Positions 8,758 to 17,794 of a DNA stretch of 42,446 nt are shown here, piece by piece. Each line of letters starts with the position of its first letter. Within the stretch, counting starts at the first letter, position 1. The notes below the pieces were generated by a model, which was not told the origin of the DNA, did no database searches, and was given only the letters and a program-made list of their open reading frames with translations. Source of the stretch: Deltaproteobacteria bacterium (lineage in GTDB: Bacteria > Desulfobacterota > Binatia > Binatales > Binataceae); NCBI GenBank assembly GCA_019237115.1, contig JAFAHS010000562.1, positions 1-42,446 of the forward strand, read 5' to 3'. A program made the translations under genes and the position numbers.

Positions 8758-11718
8758 TTGCGCAAGGCAGCCTTGCCAACCGAGCAGCATTGGCTTTTCT
8801 CTGCATTTCGCCTCGATCCGCGTAACGAGCAGCTTTGGCGAGGTCAGAAAGAGATTGTCCTGCGGCCTAAGACCTTCGACGTCCTGCGCTACCTGGTCGA
8901 GCACCCCCGGCAATTAGTTACCAAAGCGGCCCTGTTGGACGCGGTGTGGCCCAAGGTCGCCGTCAGCGATTCCATGCCGGCGATCTGTGTCGGCGAGTTG
9001 CGCAGGGCGTTGGGCGACGAGGCCAGCACCCCGCACCTCATCGAGACTGTCCATGCCCGCGGCTATCGGTTGAACGCCGAAGTCACGACCACGCCGGCAG
9101 GCGCGCCGACCACGCCACAACCGCCGCGCCCCGAACCCGCACCGATCTTCGTTGGGCGCGAAACCGAGCTCGCATTGTTGCGAAGCCGGTTTCAGGAGGC
9201 GCGTTCAGGGCAGCGGCGCATCGTGTTTGTCGCAGGCGAACCTGGAATCGGCAAAACTGCTTTCGTAGGCGTCTTCCTCGAGTCGGTCGCAACCGAAGAT
9301 ACGGGCCTGCTTGTGGGGCGCGGGCAATGCGTCGAGCAATACGGCGCGGGCGAGCCCTACATGCCGGTGCTCGAGGCGTTGGGCCGGCTCTGTCAGGAAC
9401 CGGCCGGTGGCCGGGTGATTGAAATTCTGCGTCAGTTTGCGCCGATGTGGTTGGCACAGATGCCGGCGTTAATCACGCCCGACGAGCGTGCCCGCCTACA
9501 GATCGAAACGCAAGGAATAACGCAGCAGCGGATGCTTCGCGAGATGACTCAGGCGCTTGAAGTACTGACAGCGGATGCCTCGTTGGTGCTGGTGCTTGAA
9601 GATCTCCAGTGGAGCGATTGCTCGACACTCGAACTGATTTCGGCACTCGCGGCGAGGCGCGAAGCTGCCCGCCTGATGGTAGTGGCGACATACCGCCCCG
9701 TGGAGATGCTGACGGGCGACCACAGGCTTCGCACGATGAAAGAGGAACTCGAGCTGCATCGCGAATGCGAGGAAATAAGGCTCAAGTTCCTCAATCAAGA
9801 CAACGTGGCCGACTACCTGACAAAACGGCTGGCCACAGGGAGCCCGCGACGGTTCGGTTTTTGGGCCAGCGCGATTCACCGGCGAAGCGATGGCAATCCC
9901 CTCTTCATGGTCAATGTGGTCGACTACTTGATCGACGCGAGGCTCCTTGGCACTCAGCGCGAAATCACTGCCGGGCAGTTTGCAAAAGTGCCTCGCTTCG
10001 ACCGCCTCGACGTCCCCAAGAGCATCCGTCAAATGATCGAGCGCAATTTCGATCTGCTGAAACCGGACGAGCAAGCGGTACTCGAAGCCGCCAGTGTGGT
10101 CGGAGCTGAGTTCTCGGCGGCCGGGGTAGCGGCGGCACTTGAGCGAGAAGTCAGCGACGTCGAGACCAGCTGCCTGGAATTGTCCCGCCGCGAACAGTTC
10201 CTAAGTGCCAGGACCCCTATCTCCTGGCCCGACGGTACGCTGGCAACAGGCTTTCGCTTCCACCACGCCCTCTATCAAGAGGTGCTATACGCGCGAGTGC
10301 CCGCAGCGCTCCGGCTTCGACTCCATGGCCGAATAGCCGAGCGCGAAGAGGCGGCATACGGTGAGCGCGCTCACCAAATCGCCACCAGCCTCGCGCATCA
10401 CTACAGCAGCGCGAACCACAAGGACAAGGCGGTCAAATATTTTCAACTTGCCGCTCGCCAGGCGGCGGGACGTGGTGCGGTGGTCGAGGCTGAGGGTCAC
10501 TACAGCCGCGCTCTCAGCCTTCTTGGCCAATTGCCGACGGGCGCCGAACGCGATCGCCGTGAGCTTGCCCTGCAAATCGGGCTGGGGAGCGCTCTCTGGG
10601 CCTCAAAAAGTTGGTCGCATCCAGACACCGGCAGCGCTTTTAGGCGCGCGCAGGAGCTCGGAGAGATTCTCGGCGAGACCAAACAGGTCTTGACCGTCCT
10701 GCTCGCGTTGGGTTCTTCCGCGGTAAGCAGCGGGCAGTACAAGTTGGCAAAAGACCTGGGCGAACGCCTGCTGCTCGCGGCCGAGGGCCGCGGAGACCGC
10801 GTATCGCTCTGCGCGGCCCATACCTTTCTGGGTCAAACACTCATCTGGCGAGCGCAGTTCGCCGACGCGCAAAAGCATCTCGAATTAGGGAGCGGCTACT
10901 ATTCAGCGGCCGACGTCAGCGGGCTCGCCTCCTGGGGGGTCGATGCACCTGCCTTAACCGCCCTGGTGACTCTGGTACTCGGCTTTCCGGATCGCGCACG
11001 CCAGCTGATGAACCTGGCTGAGCAGCGCTCGAATCAACGCGGCGATCTATTCAGAGCGGGAATGGTGCATATGTGGGGGGCGGCGTTCTACGTTCGGCTT
11101 CGCGATGAGCAAGCGGCGTTCGAGCACGCGGAGATGCTGAGCCGTTTGGCCGCCAAGCAGCCCGTTTGGACAGGAATGGCCGAAGGCTACAAGGGTCAGG
11201 CACTGTTGTTACAAGGCAACTGGGAAAAAGCGATTGGCTATCTGCGCAGGTCAATGGACCTCAACAGGGAAGTTGGCCTGATAGGGACATTGCCTTGGTC
11301 GAGGCTCGACCTGGCAGAATGTCTGGCAGGCGAGGGACGGCTCGACGAGGCCCTTGCGCAGCTGATTCAGACTATTCCGGAAACCGAAGAGCTGGCCTAT
11401 CTCCGATGCCCGACGCTGTGGAAGCACGCGAATCTTCTAGCTCAGAGCAACGCGGACACAGCGGAGGTGGAAGCGGCCTATTGCGAGGCAATTGATTGCA
11501 CGCGCAAGCAAGAAGCCAGGTTTTATGAACTGGAGGCGACCACCGCATACGCGCGATGGCTCAATGGTACGGGGCGTAGTGCCGAGGCGCACGCCATCTT
11601 AACTAAGATCTACTTGTTGTTTACCGAAGGCTTCGACGCGCCAGCCCTGAAAGACGCCAAAACCTTGCTTGATGAAATACCTAGAACGGCAAAAAAACGC
11701 GCGCCCCGGCGTGCGTAA
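8758..11718 (+). CDS. Winged-helix regulator fused to AAA/STAND ATPase and TPR domains
   Basis: A 986-aa signal-transducing regulator. Residues ~8-105 form an OmpR/CadC-type winged helix (FRLDPRNEQLW, LRPKTFDVLRYLVEHP, ending VHARGYRLN) that should bind DNA. Residues ~130-400 form a STAND-type NTPase beginning IFVGRETEL, with Walker A GEPGIGKT at ~160 and Walker B LVLVLEDLQWSD at ~280. The rest, from ~560, is helical TPR-like repeats that would sense a ligand or partner. Cytoplasmic, with no membrane segment. The only in-frame start after the upstream stop (8743) is TTG at 8758, so initiation may be weak. It lies divergent from the 8640-5443 operon, a possible target. Family architecture is certain; the signal is unknown. 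Confidence 0.9.
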   Translation: MRKAALPTEQHWLFSAFRLDPRNEQLWRGQKEIVLRPKTFDVLRYLVEHPRQLVTKAALLDAVWPKVAVSDSMPAICVGELRRALGDEASTPHLIETVHARGYRLNAEVTTTPAGAPTTPQPPRPEPAPIFVGRETELALLRSRFQEARSGQRRIVFVAGEPGIGKTAFVGVFLESVATEDTGLLVGRGQCVEQYGAGEPYMPVLEALGRLCQEPAGGRVIEILRQFAPMWLAQMPALITPDERARLQIETQGITQQRMLREMTQALEVLTADASLVLVLEDLQWSDCSTLELISALAARREAARLMVVATYRPVEMLTGDHRLRTMKEELELHRECEEIRLKFLNQDNVADYLTKRLATGSPRRFGFWASAIHRRSDGNPLFMVNVVDYLIDARLLGTQREITAGQFAKVPRFDRLDVPKSIRQMIERNFDLLKPDEQAVLEAASVVGAEFSAAGVAAALEREVSDVETSCLELSRREQFLSARTPISWPDGTLATGFRFHHALYQEVLYARVPAALRLRLHGRIAEREEAAYGERAHQIATSLAHHYSSANHKDKAVKYFQLAARQAAGRGAVVEAEGHYSRALSLLGQLPTGAERDRRELALQIGLGSALWASKSWSHPDTGSAFRRAQELGEILGETKQVLTVLLALGSSAVSSGQYKLAKDLGERLLLAAEGRGDRVSLCAAHTFLGQTLIWRAQFADAQKHLELGSGYYSAADVSGLASWGVDAPALTALVTLVLGFPDRARQLMNLAEQRSNQRGDLFRAGMVHMWGAAFYVRLRDEQAAFEHAEMLSRLAAKQPVWTGMAEGYKGQALLLQGNWEKAIGYLRRSMDLNREVGLIGTLPWSRLDLAECLAGEGRLDEALAQLIQTIPETEELAYLRCPTLWKHANLLAQSNADTAEVEAAYCEAIDCTRKQEARFYELEATTAYARWLNGTGRSAEAHAILTKIYLLFTEGFDAPALKDAKTLLDEIPRTAKKRAPRRA

Positions 11719-11946
11719 CCAGACTCCGCGCGACCCAGCGGCCGTCTATGAACAATATGTCGCTGCGCAGCGGACCAAGGCTCGTGCTCAGGTCCGGGAC
11801 GCAAATGTTTTGGGCTCGCGCCCGTCGTAACTGCTTCACGATCCGACCTGAATTGGACCGGGTTCGAAGCAAGGAATCTCACTACAAAGGGCGTAATATT
11901 GAAAAGCATCAACGTCCACTTTTTCGAGGGTGCGAAGGAGAGGGCA
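11719..11946. other. Intergenic, no gene seen
   Basis: 228 bases between the regulator and the small lipoprotein. Translation on either strand gives nothing recognisable. It may contain the lipoprotein promoter. Confidence 0.4.
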
Positions 11947-12396
11947 TTGAAATTTCGACGCGTCGCTACGCTCGCAGCGTTGGTGGCCGCTCTCGGATGT
12001 GGCGCAGGACCACCTGCTGGAGTGGTCGAGACAGGAAGCAAGGTCAGCCTCGGCGGATGCACCATGGACCTGAAACGGATATGCGGGAGGCTCTTCAAAC
12101 AACCCGAATTCACACTTAACGGAGTTCAATACGACACTCGTCGCCTCGAGCAGAACGGCCCCCGGCACCCAGACTTGTTAATGAACTACAGATACCCAAA
12201 CGGGGAGCCGCTCGCGGCCGTTAACTGTCAGCTTGACATGAGTACTCACGCGGTGACTCGAGCAGACCTCGCAACAAGACCACCTATCGATGACCGAGCC
12301 ATTGAATACGCGCACAGTCAGGGCCTGTGCCTGGAGGAAGCAGGGTTCTTCTCAGACACATGGCCTCCGAGTCAGGGCCAGTACACTATGCCGTGA
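11947..12396 (+). CDS. Small putative lipoprotein (149 aa)
   Basis: Starting at TTG 11947, preceded by AGGAGAGGG, the protein opens MKFRRVATLAALVAALGCG. This is a typical lipoprotein signal with lipobox AALGC and Cys18 as the lipidated residue. The mature part has five more Cys and no recognisable domain (RICGRLFKQPEF, NCQLDMSTHAV, EAGFFSDTWPP). An ATG at 11899 in the same frame would put 16 extra residues before the signal, so the TTG is preferred. Probably anchored in the inner or outer membrane. Function unknown. It converges with the cyclase gene that ends at 12613. Confidence 0.6.
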   Translation: MKFRRVATLAALVAALGCGAGPPAGVVETGSKVSLGGCTMDLKRICGRLFKQPEFTLNGVQYDTRRLEQNGPRHPDLLMNYRYPNGEPLAAVNCQLDMSTHAVTRADLATRPPIDDRAIEYAHSQGLCLEEAGFFSDTWPPSQGQYTMP

Positions 12397-12612
12397 ACGT
12401 GCGACACGCAGCTGCGCTCTCGCTGATGGACTGCTGCCGGAATGGTGCCACCCCTCTGCCGCATTCACTAAAGAGCACGCAAAAACCACCTTTGTCGGAA
12501 GGCCTGCGTCAAACCCGGGCCTGCTGCAGCGAGGTTCAGAGCGAACCGCTCAACTCGTCCCATAGGGCCTGGGCGCCTTCTGGTCGGCGGCGTCCAAGCC
12601 CTAGCTTACCCG

Positions 12613-15600
12613 TCAGGCACCAGATTCTAATTCATCGAACACCTGTCGGGCCTCTATCAAGTCAGGGGTGTCGTGCCCCTGGGTAAAACTGGAATACACG
12701 GGACCGAGGAGATCCCGAGCTTCCCCCGCAGACCCCCGCGTGATGAGTAAATTCGCCAAGCTCGTGGTCGCGCGCAGTTGAATCGTTTTCGCAACGATCC
12801 GCGCCGCTAAGGCGCTTGCGTCGCGAAATGATTGTTCAGCTTGCTCCAGACCAGCCGCTCTTGAAAGTACAGTATTTGATTGAGAAGCTGCGCGCCGCGA
12901 TTTTTCGAGCAGCAGCTTACCTTGTACCCACATTAAATAGGGCTGCCACGCACCTTCCTCGACGGTGGATTCGAGAGCATCGCGCACCGTCCCGAGCGCC
13001 TCATCATGGAGTCCGGCCTCTCCTTCGGCAACTGCACGCATGCCGAGGAACAACCCAAGCCCGATACGCGTACCGGCTGCAATGTAGTCAGATACGCCTT
13101 TGCGCACTGCCGCTAGAGCCTCCGGCGCTCTGCCTTCGTTCAACATGACCCACCCATTGAACATTTGGCTCGTAGCAGAATAGAAGGGGAAATGCTGGCG
13201 AGCTACCAGCGAAGCAAGTGCGGCTGCGTGCAGCCTCACTCCAGCTGCGTCACGCAGGTGAATTGAAAGTAGAGTAGCGAAGTGCTCGGCGAACGCCAGA
13301 TCGTTAGGCTTGCCTAGTGCCTGCGCAATACTGATGACCTCGCGGATTTGTTCGCGAGCCAGGTCGATGTCGCCGAGCTCCCAGGAAGCCCAACTGTGAT
13401 GCCCCAGAGCCAGAACCCCCGGATCTTGCGGACCAAACAAATGGTCCTCGCTTCGGTAATGCGAACAAGCAAGAAGCGCATGATCGCGAGCGCCGCGGAA
13501 ATCGCCCGAGTAGAACCTGGTCATGGTCTGAGCGGTATGCGCCCAAACGATTGCAAGCACTCCACCGTCTCTGGTTGCGAGTCTCTGCAGTTCATCCGCG
13601 AGCGGCTGACCCAGACCCTTCTCGCCTCTGGTCATGGACGAGATATGGAGGCCGGCTAACACGAACAAGAGTTGCGTCGGGTTTCCAATCCTCTCTCCAA
13701 GAGCCCGGGCTTTTGCGTAAGCTTCCAAGGTCTCCGGCGCCGCATATCCGAATACGAAGGTGGAGACGTGCCCAAATCCCATCCATAGGAGCATTTCTCG
13801 CTCCAGGAGCGCGGGACTCTTTTCAAGGTGAGTCAATTCAGCGAGGGCGCGGTTGTAGTACTCCTTTGCTTCGGGAAATGCGCCCCGTATTACGGCGCGC
13901 TCACCGGCGGCTTTCCAACAGGTGGACGATCGATCGGCGTCGCCGGCGGCGCTGTGGTGGATCGCCAAGACCTCGGGTTCGGTTTGCGCAAGCAGGGCAA
14001 AATCGCGCTCGAGTACCGAGGCGATTTCGCCGTGCAACTTCTTGCGCTGCGCTTTCAGCAGCACCTCATAGGCGGAGTCACGGATCAGGGCGTGCTTGAA
14101 CTGGTAGGTCGCCTCCGGCGGGATTCCCCGCGCGTAGATGAGCTCTGCGTCAAGAAGTTTCTGCAGCGCCGATTGCAGCGCCGCCTCGTCGATCGACACT
14201 ACCGCCCGAAGCAACCCGTAGGAGAACTCACGTCCAATTACGGCCGCAACCTGGGCGACTTCTTTCGCTGGACCGAGCTTGTCCAGCCGTGCCGTGAGCG
14301 AGTCGTGCAGCGTAGTGGGAATATCGCGCACCGGGGAACGGCTATCGCCCTCCAGGATCAGCCTCGTCAGCTCCTCCGCAAACAACGGCACCCCATCGGT
14401 GCGTTTCACCACCTCGTCAACCAAATCGGGAGCCAGCGTCGAGCGAGCGACTACTCCTATGACCATCTCTCGGGTATGGCGTTCGTTCAGACGATTCAGC
14501 GTGACCTGCGTATGATGCGCCCGCATCGGCCAAGGCGCGCGGAACTCGGGGCGCCCGGTGCAGAGTAACATGAGCGGGGCGGTTGCCGCCTGCTCGACCA
14601 GCGTCTGGGTTAGTTCAAGTGTAGAGGGATCGACCCAGTGTAGATCTTCGATCGCGAGTATCAGTGGCTGCACGCGCGCGAAATTCAGCACCCAACCTAC
14701 AAGGTTCGCCAGGAGGCGCTTGCGCCGCTGGTCGGGCGTGAACGTCACTGGCGGATAGTTTTCCGGCTTGGGCAGGTCGAGCAATTCAGCGATGAGCGGT
14801 ACCGCTTCGCTAAGTTTCAGTCCGGCGCCTTTCAGACTGCGTTCTAGCTGGCTGACCCGATCTTCAGGGCTTTCGTCGCCCCGCCAACCCAGCCCCTGGC
14901 CCAAGAGCTGGGTCACCGCGTGAAAGGGCGTACTCTGGAAAAGTCGTTCCCCAGCGCATTCAACCCAGACATGGGTATGATTGCGGATATGCCCGCGGAA
15001 TTCCTCGACCAGGCGCGACTTGCCGATTCCCGGCTCCCCCATCACCAGCACCAGCTGACCTTGGCCCTCGCGCGCCCGCTCCCAGCGACTGAGCAGCAGA
15101 CGCATATCGTCCTCGCGCCCCACGAAGGGCGTCAGGCTGCGCGCCGCGGCACGCTGCGCGCGTCGGCGCACCACTGTAGGTTGGGTGGCCCGATAGAGCT
15201 GGACCGCATGCTCGATGCCCTTGAGCTGATGCGCACCGTAGTCCTCGACCACGAATAGTCCCGCGACGAGCTTGTGCACTTCAGCCGTAATCACTACCGA
15301 ATCAGGTTCGGCAGTCGACTGCACCCGCGAGGCGACGTTGGGCACATCGCCGAACACGTCGGCTTCCCCACCACCCCCGCGGCCCATGACTACCGAGCCG
15401 GTTTGGATCCCGACGCGTACTGCGAGCTTCACCTGGTACTCGGCGGACAGTCGTCCATTTAGCGCGGTGACCTCTTCCACCATCGCCAGACCAGCACGCA
15501 CTGCGCGCTCCGCATCGTCCTCGTGCGCCTGCGGCCAGCCGAAGTAGACCATCAGCCCGTCGCCGAGATACTTGGCGACGTGACCGCCAAAACGGGCGAC

Positions 15601-15975
15601 CGCCGCCGTTGCGGTGCGCTGGTATTGCGCGGCGACCTCGCGCCAGTCTTCGGCATCCAGATGAGCGGCAATCTCGGTAGAACCGACCAGATCCGTGAAC
15701 AGCACCGTCAGATGGCGGCGCTCGCCATCCACCGAGGTAATCGCATCGCTTTTTTCGGTCGGGGCGCGAAGCTCAGCGGTGGGCGGCGGTAGGGAATCCG
15801 GTGACTGTCCCGACCCGCCACTGGCCGCTAACGGCGCGCCGCAATCACCGCAGAATCGCTTCCCAGCCGGATTGTCCGCACCACACTGAGCGCAGCGATT
15901 CTCCAGCGGTGCGCCGCAGTCACCACAGAACCGCTTGCCTTCGGAATTTTCAGCTCCGCATTTCGCGCAGCGCAT
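12613..15975 (-). CDS. Zinc-ribbon / class III nucleotide cyclase / AAA-STAND ATPase / TPR protein
   Basis: An 1120-aa multidomain signalling protein. Residues 1-50 carry two zinc-ribbon units (CAKCGAEN...FCGDCGAPL, twice). Residues ~85-265 are a class III cyclase: metal Asp95 in FTDLVGST, Asp139 in YLGDGLMVYF, a purine-contact Lys135 and Asp207/210, and Asn214/Arg218 in NVASRV. The catalytic set is complete, so cAMP synthesis from ATP is plausible. Next is a STAND ATPase with Walker A GEPGIGKS (313-320) and Walker B LILAIEDLHWVD (438-449). The C-terminal ~480 residues are TPR-like. Cytoplasmic. The ATG at 15975 faces the divergent gene at 16119. Its ligand is unknown. Confidence 0.92.
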   Translation of the reverse strand: MRCAKCGAENSEGKRFCGDCGAPLENRCAQCGADNPAGKRFCGDCGAPLAASGGSGQSPDSLPPPTAELRAPTEKSDAITSVDGERRHLTVLFTDLVGSTEIAAHLDAEDWREVAAQYQRTATAAVARFGGHVAKYLGDGLMVYFGWPQAHEDDAERAVRAGLAMVEEVTALNGRLSAEYQVKLAVRVGIQTGSVVMGRGGGGEADVFGDVPNVASRVQSTAEPDSVVITAEVHKLVAGLFVVEDYGAHQLKGIEHAVQLYRATQPTVVRRRAQRAAARSLTPFVGREDDMRLLLSRWERAREGQGQLVLVMGEPGIGKSRLVEEFRGHIRNHTHVWVECAGERLFQSTPFHAVTQLLGQGLGWRGDESPEDRVSQLERSLKGAGLKLSEAVPLIAELLDLPKPENYPPVTFTPDQRRKRLLANLVGWVLNFARVQPLILAIEDLHWVDPSTLELTQTLVEQAATAPLMLLCTGRPEFRAPWPMRAHHTQVTLNRLNERHTREMVIGVVARSTLAPDLVDEVVKRTDGVPLFAEELTRLILEGDSRSPVRDIPTTLHDSLTARLDKLGPAKEVAQVAAVIGREFSYGLLRAVVSIDEAALQSALQKLLDAELIYARGIPPEATYQFKHALIRDSAYEVLLKAQRKKLHGEIASVLERDFALLAQTEPEVLAIHHSAAGDADRSSTCWKAAGERAVIRGAFPEAKEYYNRALAELTHLEKSPALLEREMLLWMGFGHVSTFVFGYAAPETLEAYAKARALGERIGNPTQLLFVLAGLHISSMTRGEKGLGQPLADELQRLATRDGGVLAIVWAHTAQTMTRFYSGDFRGARDHALLACSHYRSEDHLFGPQDPGVLALGHHSWASWELGDIDLAREQIREVISIAQALGKPNDLAFAEHFATLLSIHLRDAAGVRLHAAALASLVARQHFPFYSATSQMFNGWVMLNEGRAPEALAAVRKGVSDYIAAGTRIGLGLFLGMRAVAEGEAGLHDEALGTVRDALESTVEEGAWQPYLMWVQGKLLLEKSRRAASQSNTVLSRAAGLEQAEQSFRDASALAARIVAKTIQLRATTSLANLLITRGSAGEARDLLGPVYSSFTQGHDTPDLIEARQVFDELESGA

Positions 15976-16118
15976 GGATTAACCGAGCCTCTCGCTGACA
16001 AGACGATCCAGACTCAGGTCTCGCCATTGGCAGCGTGCTGCGGACGTTGCGGTGTGTCCTGGAACATTGCATAGCTAGCTTTTCGGCGCTAACAACCCAT
16101 AAGCGGAGAACGCTGGAG

Positions 16119-17777
16119 ATGAGCACAACGACTCCTTCCGACCAAAAGGCTCAATCTGTTACAACCGCCGAGTCCTTTCCTACACGTCAATATAGCTATA
16201 GTGCTCTTTCTGGAACTGGGCGAGCACCCTCCGGTTTTGCGGACGCGCCCATGCCGTCACTAGCCCCCGGCGTTTATCGCTTTAAGCTTGGACGCGATAC
16301 CGCGCCCCAGGCCCTACCCCCCGAGAAGGTCCTGGCCACCCTCCACGATCCATTCGCGCAACTCGTTTTAGGCGTGAGCAAGATGCCCACGACCCTACGC
16401 GAATTGCTCAAGGTTATCGACGCTCTTAACCCATCCGAGCAGCTCCCGCGCCAGCGAAGCTTCGTTGTCGCCGACGGTGGGCAAATCCCGTGGTCTGAGA
16501 AGACCCGCAATGTAGCGCGCCAATTTCGTTTCCTCATTACGCGGAGCAAAGATGGGGCGCTGCCCGATCTTTTTGTAAGCACGAGCCGAGATATCGATTC
16601 ATCCACAACCTTTCTGCAAGTCGTCGGATGGGATCCTAGTGCAGGCGCGTTCCAATTCTATGATCGCCGGGAGAAAGCTTGGATTTGGGCAGGGAGCTCG
16701 TGGGACGCGCTCGAACAGGACACGCGGGGACGAGGCCCATTCGACAGTCACGTGAACGGCGCCTTGAACATGAAGGAGCTCAAGCTCCCTTGGATAAACT
16801 GGAACAGCCAAGCGGCACAGATTGACAGCGCCTTGGCACCGGACGATCCGCTTCGAAAGGAGCCGGTCTGGCAGGCGCGCGAAGGTGCCGAGCTGCTCGA
16901 AAGAGAGATAATTCGTCCGAACATCGAGCGTTGGACTGACTCGCGCTTGAAACATCGCACGAATGGTTCCGCTATCGAACGATTCCCGGAGCTACTCGGC
17001 CAGATCCTAATCACCACCACCATCAATCTGATAGCGTCTCCGGATCAGAGCAGCACGGTTCGGTCGGGGCACCCAGTGCGCTTGCCGGTGACGTTCTTCA
17101 TAAATACTGACGCTCTACTCAATGTACTGGGTCTGGACCCGGATATCAGTGTACCAACGGTGGATGGTGGCATTTACGACAATTGCCTCCAAAGGTTTGC
17201 TGTTGCCGTAACTGATGGCACGGAAAGGTTCGCCGGGGACACCCACTTTGTCTTCGTGGTGCCTGAAGTGGCATTCGAAGATATAGCTATCCTGCGACGC
17301 CTTCTCGACCAGAAAATCATCTCGCGAAAGCTGGCCGCGGCCCTCCTCATGGTTGATTTCTGCAACCCGGTTTTCTCGCCGCGCCGCGCTGCTTTGATCC
17401 GCTACGTCCCTGCAACAGTTCAGATTGCTGGTGCAGACGATTTCGATACCGCTCTTGCTCAAGCAGTTGAAGCAGGTGCTGTCGCCTCCCGGCCTGACAG
17501 TCCGGAGCAGGAGTTCCTCGCTAACTGGAGGCTCAGCGATGAAACTTGGCGACCAGTCTTTGAATCGCGAATAAAGGCGTTTTTGGACGCGATAAGCTTG
17601 AAAGTGCGCGCCCTCGATGATTTTTCCGAGATTTTTCGGTTAGCCGAGTCGCGCCGCAGGGAATTTCGCCGCCGCCCACTAGCCGAATTCCGGCTCACAA
17701 CTCCGGTCACCAATATTCCTGAAGAGGCACCATTTTTGGAATTCGCGCCAGACGCTTCGATCCGGCAAAAAGTATAA
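16119..17777 (+). CDS. Conserved-looking protein of unknown function (552 aa), first of a pair
   Basis: I do not recognise the family. From ATG 16119, with GGAG about 10 bp upstream in GCGGAGAACGCTGGAG, it gives 552 aa; an ATG at 16035 in frame would add 28 residues with no ribosome binding site. No signal peptide or membrane segment. The middle has dense Trp/Phe motifs (FLQVVGWDPSAGAFQFYDRR, AWIWAGSSWDAL, LPWINWNSQ), then VTFFINTDALLNVLGLDPD, VDGGIYDNCLQRFAVAV and LLMVDFCNPVFSPRRAALIR. The N-terminal 80 residues are low-complexity and may be a linker. It ends 17 bp before the 373-aa gene and must be co-transcribed with it. Composition and length suggest a folded enzyme or large subunit, but nothing sets its reaction. 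Confidence 0.85.
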   Translation: MSTTTPSDQKAQSVTTAESFPTRQYSYSALSGTGRAPSGFADAPMPSLAPGVYRFKLGRDTAPQALPPEKVLATLHDPFAQLVLGVSKMPTTLRELLKVIDALNPSEQLPRQRSFVVADGGQIPWSEKTRNVARQFRFLITRSKDGALPDLFVSTSRDIDSSTTFLQVVGWDPSAGAFQFYDRREKAWIWAGSSWDALEQDTRGRGPFDSHVNGALNMKELKLPWINWNSQAAQIDSALAPDDPLRKEPVWQAREGAELLEREIIRPNIERWTDSRLKHRTNGSAIERFPELLGQILITTTINLIASPDQSSTVRSGHPVRLPVTFFINTDALLNVLGLDPDISVPTVDGGIYDNCLQRFAVAVTDGTERFAGDTHFVFVVPEVAFEDIAILRRLLDQKIISRKLAAALLMVDFCNPVFSPRRAALIRYVPATVQIAGADDFDTALAQAVEAGAVASRPDSPEQEFLANWRLSDETWRPVFESRIKAFLDAISLKVRALDDFSEIFRLAESRRREFRRRPLAEFRLTTPVTNIPEEAPFLEFAPDASIRQKV

Positions 17778-17794
17778 GGGGAGCATACCCACCG

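Noticed and set aside
13828..14568. 246-aa plus-strand frame
   Set aside because: Antisense shadow of the cyclase-ATPase-TPR protein; no ribosome binding site and no family motif.
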